Below, one piece after another: positions 58,180 through 64,000 of a stretch of DNA of 64,000 nt. Position 1 is the stretch's first letter, and every line of letters starts with the position of its first letter. This DNA comes from Methylonatrum sp040877625 (GTDB lineage: Bacteria > Pseudomonadota > Gammaproteobacteria > Nitrococcales > Aquisalimonadaceae), in assembly GCA_040877625.1 (NCBI GenBank), contig JBBDNK010000002.1:62001-126000 (forward strand). Reading direction: 5' to 3'. The notes under the pieces were generated by a model, which had not been told where the DNA came from, did not search any database, and was given only the letters and a program-made list of their open reading frames with translations. Position numbers and translations under genes: made by a program.

Positions 58180-58980
58180 ATGTCGCGATTACGTGAGAAA
58201 GATGCCCGGCAACGGCAGGAATCGAACAGAAGCCCGGATTTCTCCGAGGCACTGGCGCGCGGACTGAAAGTGATCGGCGCGTTCTCATCGGAACGCCCGC
58301 AACTGACGATGAGCGATATCGCAAGAGCGGTGGACTTGCCGCGTGCGACGGCGCGCCGGGCCATCTACACGCTCACCGAGCTCGGCTACCTGGCTTCCGA
58401 AGGGCGCCTGTTCCGGCTGACGCCCAAGGTGCTCGAGCTTGCCAGCTTCTACCTGAAGTCCAATCCCGTCACCACCTTGCTGCAGCCGGTCTGCGACCGG
58501 ATCAGTCGCACGCTTGAAGAAGCCTGCTCAGTGGCCGTGCTGGATAACACGGAGGTGGTGATGATTGCGCATACTTCGCCGCTGCGTTTTATCGCCGTGG
58601 CCCCCGGCGTCGGTTATCGCCTGCCTGCGTTCTGCACGTCGCTCGGGCGCGTTCTGCTGGCCGGCCTGCCGGACCGGGAGCTGAACAATTTCCTTGCGCG
58701 TCTCGAGCCCAGGGCGCCTACGCCCTATACCGTGACCGACAAGGATGTGCTCCGGCAACGAATCGAGGCGGTCCGCGAGCAGGGCTATGCCATCGTCACC
58801 CAGGAAGCCGAGACGGGTTTCCGCTCCATCGCCGTGCCTATCCGCCGCCATGACGGCGCGGTGATTGCTGCAATCAATGTGGGCGGGCGGATCGAAACCG
58901 TCACCGAGCAGGAGATGCTCGACGGCCATCTCGAACTGCTGCGACGAGAGACCGGGCAACTCCAGAACCGGCTGCTGTAG
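58180..58980 (+). CDS. IclR-family transcriptional regulator
   Basis: A 266-residue IclR protein. The N-terminal winged helix (about residues 25-90: SEALARGLKVIGAFS, then MSDIARAVDLPRATARRAIYTLTELGYL) is followed by the GAF-like effector domain (about 100-260: VAVLDNTEVVMIAH, LPAFCTSLGRVLLAGL, EQGYAIVTQEAETGFRSIAVPIR). The sequence is of the PcaR/PobR/PcaU branch, whose members often control aromatic catabolism, sometimes as activators. It is the third gene of the ferredoxin-reductase operon. It is the obvious candidate to bind the three TGTTCG-type boxes. Its effector is probably a pathway substrate. Confidence 0.93.
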   Translation: MSRLREKDARQRQESNRSPDFSEALARGLKVIGAFSSERPQLTMSDIARAVDLPRATARRAIYTLTELGYLASEGRLFRLTPKVLELASFYLKSNPVTTLLQPVCDRISRTLEEACSVAVLDNTEVVMIAHTSPLRFIAVAPGVGYRLPAFCTSLGRVLLAGLPDRELNNFLARLEPRAPTPYTVTDKDVLRQRIEAVREQGYAIVTQEAETGFRSIAVPIRRHDGAVIAAINVGGRIETVTEQEMLDGHLELLRRETGQLQNRLL

Positions 58981-59034
58981 CGTCAGAGCGGCCGCGCATC
59001 GGCGCCCGGCTGTCAGTCCCGCCAATGGCAGGGG

Positions 59035-60342
59035 TCATTCTGCAAGTTCCGCAAGCCGGCGTTCAAGGAAACGTTGCTCAGGCCCCTGCCGCGTGAGTCC
59101 GAGCGCCCGCCGGTAGGCGGCGCTCGCCTGTGCCGTGTTCCCAAGCCGCCGGTACAGATCCGCGCGTGCCGCATGGGCGAGGTAGTAATCACGCAAATGG
59201 CCGCGCGCGAGAATGGTGTCGATAGCAACCAGCCCGGCTTCCGGGCCGTCGCGCATGGCCAGGGCCACGGCGCGGTTGAGCTCGACAACGGGAGAGTGGG
59301 TCAGCCGCAGCAGCACGTCGTACAGGCCGACGATTTCCGCCCAGTCGGTAGCCGCCGGTTCCGCCGCCGCGGCATGCACGGCCGCGATGGCCGCCTGCAC
59401 CGAATAGCTGCCGAAGCGCCCGGACGATAGCGCCCGGGTTACCAGTGTTGATCCTTCCTCAATCTGGTCCCGATTCCACAGTGTGCGATCCTGCTGATCG
59501 AGCAGCACCAGATCGCCATCTGCCGTGGTTCGCGCCGGTCGCCGCGATTCCTGCAGCAGCAGCAGGGCGAGCAGGCCGAACACCTCCGGATCCGGCAGCA
59601 ACTCTGCGACCAGTCGGCACAGGCGAATCGCCTCGGCGGACAGATCGGCGCGGGTGACGCCCTCACCCGAAGAAGCCGAGTAGCCTTCGTTGAACACCAG
59701 GTAGATCACACGCAGCACGGCATCCAGGCGCTGCTGCAGCTCGGCATGCGTCGGCACCTCATAAGGAATCTGCGCGTCCCGGATCTTGCGTTTGGCGCGC
59801 ACGATGCGCTGGGCGATGGTGGCCGGCGTTGCCAGATAGGCGTTTGCGACTTCTTCCGTGGTGAGTCCGCAGACTTCGCGCAGCGTCAGGGCGATCTGCG
59901 CGTCCTGACCCAGTGCGGGGTGGCAGCAGGTGAAGATCAGGCGCAGGCGGTCGTCTTCGACGTCCTCTTCGTCGGCGACGACGGCAGCAGTGTCGGCATG
60001 CGCATGCGACGCATTGGTCAGTTCAGTCACTAGCGCGGCAAAGCGGGCATTGCGGCGCAAACGGTCAATTGCCTTGAATCGGCCGGTGGAAACCAGCCAG
60101 GCGCGCGGATTGGCGGGTACGCCGTCGCGCGGCCACTGCTCAAGTGCCGCGGTAAAGGCGTCGTGCAGAGCCTCCTCGGCGCGTTCAAATTCGCCGAGCA
60201 GGCGAATCAGCGTCGCGAGGACGCGCCGCGATTCTTCCTGGTAGACCTCCTCTACCGTCTTGCGAGCCTGCTCGGCAGCTTCCCGGGAATAGATCAGAGG
60301 CTCCCTAAGGCTGAAGTTGACGGATCGGGCGCACTTCGACAC
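59035..60342 (-). CDS. ECF sigma factor with C-terminal TPR-like extension (ECF42 type)
   Basis: A 435-residue sigma factor. Sigma region 2 spans about residues 35-105 (RRVLATLIRLLGEFERAEEALHDAFTAALEQWP, then AWLVSTGRFKAIDRLRR) and region 4 about 135-190 (LTLREVCGLTTEEVANAYLATPATIAQRIVRAKRKI). A long helical extension of about 240 residues follows (IYLVFNEGYSASSG, then repeats such as LAHAARADLYRRLGNTAQASAAYRRAL). This is the ECF42 architecture, whose genes normally neighbour DGPF (YCII-related) proteins rather than an anti-sigma factor. The annotated start is GTG 60342 without a strong ribosome site. A remnant of a DGPF gene overlaps its 5' end. Confidence 0.9.
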   Translation of the reverse strand: MSKCARSVNFSLREPLIYSREAAEQARKTVEEVYQEESRRVLATLIRLLGEFERAEEALHDAFTAALEQWPRDGVPANPRAWLVSTGRFKAIDRLRRNARFAALVTELTNASHAHADTAAVVADEEDVEDDRLRLIFTCCHPALGQDAQIALTLREVCGLTTEEVANAYLATPATIAQRIVRAKRKIRDAQIPYEVPTHAELQQRLDAVLRVIYLVFNEGYSASSGEGVTRADLSAEAIRLCRLVAELLPDPEVFGLLALLLLQESRRPARTTADGDLVLLDQQDRTLWNRDQIEEGSTLVTRALSSGRFGSYSVQAAIAAVHAAAAEPAATDWAEIVGLYDVLLRLTHSPVVELNRAVALAMRDGPEAGLVAIDTILARGHLRDYYLAHAARADLYRRLGNTAQASAAYRRALGLTRQGPEQRFLERRLAELAE

Positions 60343-60421
60343 TGCCCACGCGCGCCGCCGGTATTTTCGAGGCGATCTGGATCGCCTCGTTCAGATCCCG
60401 TGCCTCGACCAGGTAGTGGCG
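60305..60421 (-). pseudogene. C-terminal remnant of a DGPF/YCII-family gene
   Basis: The minus-strand reading RHYLVEARDLNEAIQIASKIP and then ARVGSVEVRPIRQLQP is the typical end of DGPF proteins, which precede ECF42 sigma genes. Only about 39 residues are recognisable. Upstream the frame changes to unrelated SARRRATYQ and there is no DGPF core or AETKE-LGGY segment. The next gene (histidine kinase stop at 60465) lies 44 bases away. The N-terminal two-thirds has therefore been deleted, probably when the kinase gene arrived or the region was rearranged. Confidence 0.75.
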
Positions 60422-60464
60422 CTGATAAGTCGCTCGACGCCGCGCGGAATCGACAGCCATTGAT

Positions 60465-63400
60465 TCAGCCGGATTCTTCACTATCGAGGCCTTCACGCAC
60501 CTTGCGGGCAAGTTCGTTCAGCCGGAACGGTTTGCCCAGCAACTTCACACCGCGGTCAAGGCGGCCATGATGAACGATGGCATTCTCGGTATAGCCCGAC
60601 ATGTACAGCACCCGTAGCGTCGGCTCGATCTCGGCCGCCCGCTCGGCCACCTGCCGGCCGGACAGCCCGCCCGGTAGCACCACGTCGGTAAGCAGCAGAT
60701 CGAAGCCGGTATTGCTGTTCAAACGTTCCAGCGCTTCGTCACCATCCGCGCACTCCGTGACCTGATAGCCCAGTATGCGCAGGCTGTTGACGGTGTGTTG
60801 TCGCACCAGCTCATCGTCCTCGACGACGAGCACATGTTCGCTGCCGCGTTGTACCGGGCTGGCCGGCGCGGCGCGGCGCTCGAGGGAGTCCTGCCGGTCC
60901 GCCCGCGGGATGTAGAGCCTGACCGTTGTGCCCTCGCCGGGCTCGCTGTAGATGTTGACCTGGCCGCCGGTCTGCCTGGCGAAGCCGTAAACCATGGACA
61001 GGCCGAGGCCGGAGCCCTTGCCCACAACCTTGGTGGTAAAGAACGGTTCGAAAGCTTTTTCCCGGACGTCGGCCGACATGCCGTTGCCGGTGTCCGAAAC
61101 CGCAATCATCACATAGTGCCCGGGCTTGATCTGGCGCTCCTCCGCATAGTCCGAATCCACCGTCATATTGGCGGTCTCGATGGTCAGCTTGCCGCCGGCC
61201 GGCATGGCATCCCGGGCGTTGAGCGTGAGGTTGAGGATGGCATTCTGAAGTTCTCCGGGATCGGCTACCGCCTTCCACAGACCGGTGGCGCGTACCAGCT
61301 CGATGTTTACGTCCTCGCCCAGGGTACGCCGGAGCATGTTTTCCAGTTCGGCGATCAGCGCATTGATGTCGATGGTGCGTGGGTCCAGCGGCTGGCGTCT
61401 GGCGAACGCCAGCAACCGGTGTGTCAGTTCGGCGCCACGTTCGCCAGCCTGCTGGATGGTCGAGATCAGGGTTCGCACCTCGGCAGGAGCATCCGGCAGG
61501 GACTCCAGCGCCGTGTCCGCGTTGCCGAGAATAACCGTGAGCAGGTTGTTGAAATCATGCGCGACACCGCCGGTGAGTTGTCCGATGGCGTCCAGCTTCT
61601 GCGCCTGGCGCAGCCGTTCTTCGGTGTCGATGCGCTGGGTGATGTCCTGGAAATAAACGGTCAACCCACTGGTATGGGGGAATGCGCGGACCGACAGCCA
61701 GGCCTTCAACGGCGGGAAGAACAGCGTAAAAGTGACGGGTACATTATCGCGGCGGGCCCGATTGTATTCCTTGAAGGCGATGGTCTCGCGCCCCTCCGGG
61801 AACTCCTCCCACATATTCTTGCCGAGGAGGTCGGCCTTTGACCGGCTGAGCACCCGCTCGGCCTCGGTGTTAACGAAAATGAACCGCCAGTCGGGGTCGA
61901 GGGCGATAACGGCGTCGGAAATCGAGGTAAAGATGGTCTCGATTTCCGCTCTGGCCGCATTGGCTTGCGCAAGCGCGGTTTCGCGTGCTTCGCTTGAGAG
62001 CAGGTTTTCAATGACCGCGCCGGTGACGCTGGCGAGCTGCAGCGCCTCGCTGGCGTCGTTTTCGTTGAAGTCGCCCTCCTGTTTGTCGGAAAGCTGGATC
62101 AGGCCGATCTTGCTGCCGTCCTGGCCGAGCACGGGAACGGCCAGCCAGCCTCGCATCGGTGGCCCGGCGTTGGAGGCATCGGCGAGTTTCTTCCATGCCG
62201 GGTGGGTCTCGAGCTGGCTCTGGGTCATATACACGGGATGGTTGATTTCCCGTGCCAGCCGGTAGGGATCGGAACCTCCGGACAAGTGGTAACGGCCTTG
62301 CCATTGCACGTACTTGTCGGACAGGCTGGTGGCATGGAGGGTCTGCCCGGAATCGCCGCCACGGATCAGGCTGATCTCCGCCTGGTGCGCGCCTATCAGC
62401 CGGCGGGCGACGTCCGCAACGCGACTGAGCAGGCTATTGATGTCATGGCAGCGGACCAACGCCGCAGTCTCCTCCGCGCGCCGCCTCAGCCGGGCCGAGC
62501 GCGTTTCCTGCCACTGTCGCTCGCGTTTGAACGATGCGTCGACAATGATGGATGCGCTGATGAAGAGCACCATGGCCAACGCGCCAATCAGTACCTGGAA
62601 GGCAAGCCGATTGTGCCAGGCTGCGAGAATTTCCTTTTCTCCGAGGCCGACAAACACGACCGCAGGCGTGTCCTCGACGACCTTGTAGGCCGTAATACGC
62701 GCGAGGTCATCGGTGGGATACCGGACTGTATACTCGCCGCTGGGCCCCTCCTTGATTCGGGTCCGAAACAGGGGCGTATGCGTGTAATCGCGGCCAATGT
62801 ATTCGGGAACGAAGGGGCTCCTGGCAATCAGCAGCCCGTCACGACTGAACAGGCCGACCACACCTTGCTCGCCGATTCGTAAGGTGTCATAGAAGTCGAG
62901 GAGGTAGTCAATGGAAATCGCCGCGCCGACGATGCCGGCGAACTCGCCGTCCGGTGATTCGATCCGACGACTGACATTCGCAATCCAGCGACCCTCCGCA
63001 TGGCCGACCCGGCCGAGACGCGGCGGGCCGAGGACGAGATCCTGGTCCGCGCTCTGACGATGCAGCCGAAACTCCGGATAGCTGGACAGATCCGCCGGCT
63101 GAGGGTCCGGCTTCCGGGACGTTGCTACCAGTTCTCCATGGGCATTGAGTACGAAAAAGGCGAACGTCGCGGCGGATGCTTCCTGTCGGCGTGCGAGTAG
63201 CTCATGGACTCCGCCCAGATCGGCGTCAGGTCCGGTGCCGATCGGCATGACATCTTCTGCGACGGTGATCAGGCTCAGATTCAGTACCGACATGGTCTGA
63301 CGGGTATGTTCGGCGAGGGCGTCCCTGAGGTTCTGCACATCATTGCGCGCGTGCTGGACGACGTCGTCCCGATCCGCGCCCGCCTGGAGCCCGATGACGC

Positions 63401-63494
63401 CCGCCAGTATGAGAGCAACGACGACGTTGGCAGCGATTATCGCTTTATTCACAAGAGCCCTCGATACTGCGAAGCCGTGTTCGACACCCACCAT
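60465..63494 (-). CDS. Hybrid sensor histidine kinase (dCache-GAF-PAS-HisKA-HATPase-REC)
   Basis: A 1009-residue membrane sensor. Helix 1 (about 18-37) and helix 2 (about 297-318) bound a periplasmic dCache domain (about 40-290) of the type that binds small organic ligands. Then come GAF (about 345-500), PAS (about 515-625), HisKA with phospho-acceptor His646 (GGVAHDFNNLL), HATPase (N-box NAILNLTLNARDAMP, GSGLGLSMVYGF) and a receiver domain with Asp937 (LLLTDVVLPGG) and Lys988. This is the HWE-unlike, FixL/NtrB-like hybrid type. ATG 63494 has no ribosome site; GTG 63452, just before helix 1, has GAGGG at good spacing and may be the true start. No output regulator is adjacent, so the phosphate path is unknown. 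Confidence 0.92.
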   Translation of the reverse strand: MVGVEHGFAVSRALVNKAIIAANVVVALILAGVIGLQAGADRDDVVQHARNDVQNLRDALAEHTRQTMSVLNLSLITVAEDVMPIGTGPDADLGGVHELLARRQEASAATFAFFVLNAHGELVATSRKPDPQPADLSSYPEFRLHRQSADQDLVLGPPRLGRVGHAEGRWIANVSRRIESPDGEFAGIVGAAISIDYLLDFYDTLRIGEQGVVGLFSRDGLLIARSPFVPEYIGRDYTHTPLFRTRIKEGPSGEYTVRYPTDDLARITAYKVVEDTPAVVFVGLGEKEILAAWHNRLAFQVLIGALAMVLFISASIIVDASFKRERQWQETRSARLRRRAEETAALVRCHDINSLLSRVADVARRLIGAHQAEISLIRGGDSGQTLHATSLSDKYVQWQGRYHLSGGSDPYRLAREINHPVYMTQSQLETHPAWKKLADASNAGPPMRGWLAVPVLGQDGSKIGLIQLSDKQEGDFNENDASEALQLASVTGAVIENLLSSEARETALAQANAARAEIETIFTSISDAVIALDPDWRFIFVNTEAERVLSRSKADLLGKNMWEEFPEGRETIAFKEYNRARRDNVPVTFTLFFPPLKAWLSVRAFPHTSGLTVYFQDITQRIDTEERLRQAQKLDAIGQLTGGVAHDFNNLLTVILGNADTALESLPDAPAEVRTLISTIQQAGERGAELTHRLLAFARRQPLDPRTIDINALIAELENMLRRTLGEDVNIELVRATGLWKAVADPGELQNAILNLTLNARDAMPAGGKLTIETANMTVDSDYAEERQIKPGHYVMIAVSDTGNGMSADVREKAFEPFFTTKVVGKGSGLGLSMVYGFARQTGGQVNIYSEPGEGTTVRLYIPRADRQDSLERRAAPASPVQRGSEHVLVVEDDELVRQHTVNSLRILGYQVTECADGDEALERLNSNTGFDLLLTDVVLPGGLSGRQVAERAAEIEPTLRVLYMSGYTENAIVHHGRLDRGVKLLGKPFRLNELARKVREGLDSEESG

Positions 63495-63878
63495 TTAGCG
63501 ATATTGAACGGGAAAGTCCAACCCGTTGACCGTTAAGGAGACACTGATGTATTCCCATGGGGCTCCGTTATCGTGATCAGCGTCAGTTTGATTCGGCCGA
63601 GGTCATTGGTTTTATTGAGACGATCAAATGAAATAGGCGCCGGAAAGCGGTGGTGACTGCGGACGGATTGATATTGACGTCACAACGCAGTTATCGTCAA
63701 CAAAATGGATGGCGATCATGTCGAAAGGTACCATGGCCATGGGTTCTCCGATTAAGCTCGGAATGCCACCCTCAATCAGCTGCTTCGGCACGCGCTGCAG
63801 CGTCATTCGATTGCACCGTCCAGGTATGGCCAAACCCGCCCCAGAGCGCCGGCAGTGCACATTTCCCGAGGACACTTG
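63495..63878. other. Intergenic region, 384 bp, no gene supported
   Basis: This stretch, AT-richer than the window in general (63540-63720), separates the kinase from the gene entering at the right edge. An 83-codon minus-strand frame (63624-63875) has no recognisable family or ribosome site. No strong hairpin or known operator was seen. Confidence 0.4.
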
Positions 63879-64000
63879 ATGGATGCACCGTGGGCGAGTG
63901 GTCGTGGCCGGCCCCTGAAGGCCGATGGGCGGCGGCGCGGCATGACCGTCGCCGCGCTGCTGGGGCTGGCGGTCACGCTCTATGCCGAGACATTGACACC
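63879..64000 (+). CDS. N-terminal fragment of unidentified membrane or exported protein
   Basis: From ATG 63879 the frame reads MDAPWASGRGRPLKADGRRR, then MTVAALLGLAVTLYAETLTP to the window edge: 40 residues with a basic head and one hydrophobic stretch, like a signal anchor. GAGGA stands six bases upstream. Too little remains to name a family. An internal ATG 21 codons in could be the real start. Confidence 0.45.
   Translation, partial: MDAPWASGRGRPLKADGRRRGMTVAALLGLAVTLYAETLT

Noticed and set aside
63624..63875. An 83-codon minus-strand frame near the right edge
   Set aside because: No family, no ribosome site, located in AT-richer intergenic DNA; not enough support.

Overview
The window is GC-rich, densely packed DNA from a heterotrophic or mixotrophic gammaproteobacterium. 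The support is a complete System I cytochrome c maturation operon in the ccmABCDEFGHI order, a Tat-exported HiPIP, two TRAP transporters, a Fur-boxed hydroxamate siderophore operon and REP-like GTAG palindromes. HiPIP plus a cytochrome-porin fits the Chromatiales/Ectothiorhodospiraceae neighbourhood, but that placement is an inference. I saw no rRNA, tRNA, CRISPR array, prophage or insertion sequence.

Layout. (1) 1-1613: the 5' part of an RND efflux adaptor, divergent from a TetR repressor with a palindromic operator between them. (2) 1766-4198: a small redox cassette of monoheme cytochrome c, a Cyc2-like outer-membrane cytochrome-porin and a HiPIP, followed by ccmA-I (4423-11183), which would supply haem attachment, and a CXXC-less thioredoxin-fold protein. 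(3) 11669-14396: an MGDG-synthase-type glycosyltransferase pair and a cyclic-nucleotide-binding protein on the minus strand. (4) 14575-21537: a five-gene peptide-type ABC importer whose binding protein looks circularly permuted. (5) 21598-41432: a catabolic island. It holds a class III CoA-transferase, a biotin carboxylase system with two full-length carboxyltransferases and an unknown membrane protein, a TAXI-TRAP transporter with CoA ligase and enoyl-CoA hydratase, then an Xsc-like ThDP enzyme, a GMC oxidoreductase, a TauE exporter and two paralogous GntR regulators. Three of its promoters share the sequence ATTGTTGACA. (6) 41450-49630: FhuF and a Fur-boxed NIS siderophore operon (decarboxylase, N-hydroxylase, acyltransferase, synthetase, ABC exporter). 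(7) 49677-58980: a DctPQM TRAP transporter, a Rieske oxygenase, a glutamine-synthetase-like ligase, a glutamine amidotransferase, a ferredoxin, a ferredoxin reductase and an IclR regulator. (8) 59035-64000: an ECF sigma factor beside a decayed DGPF partner gene, a hybrid histidine kinase and the start of an unknown gene.

The strongest candidate for an undescribed system is region 7. The enzymes fit a protect-oxidise-release route for an amine: gamma-glutamylation by the GS-like enzyme, hydroxylation by a three-component Rieske oxygenase, and removal of glutamate by the amidotransferase. Its TRAP importer lies about 4 kb from the oxygenase promoter, yet three promoters across the locus carry the same IclR-type box 12-16 bp downstream of a -10 element. 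That suggests one regulon. The nearest described relatives are the aniline (tdnQT/atdA1A2) and isopropylamine (ipu) pathways, but here the oxygenase is of the phthalate/dicamba type.
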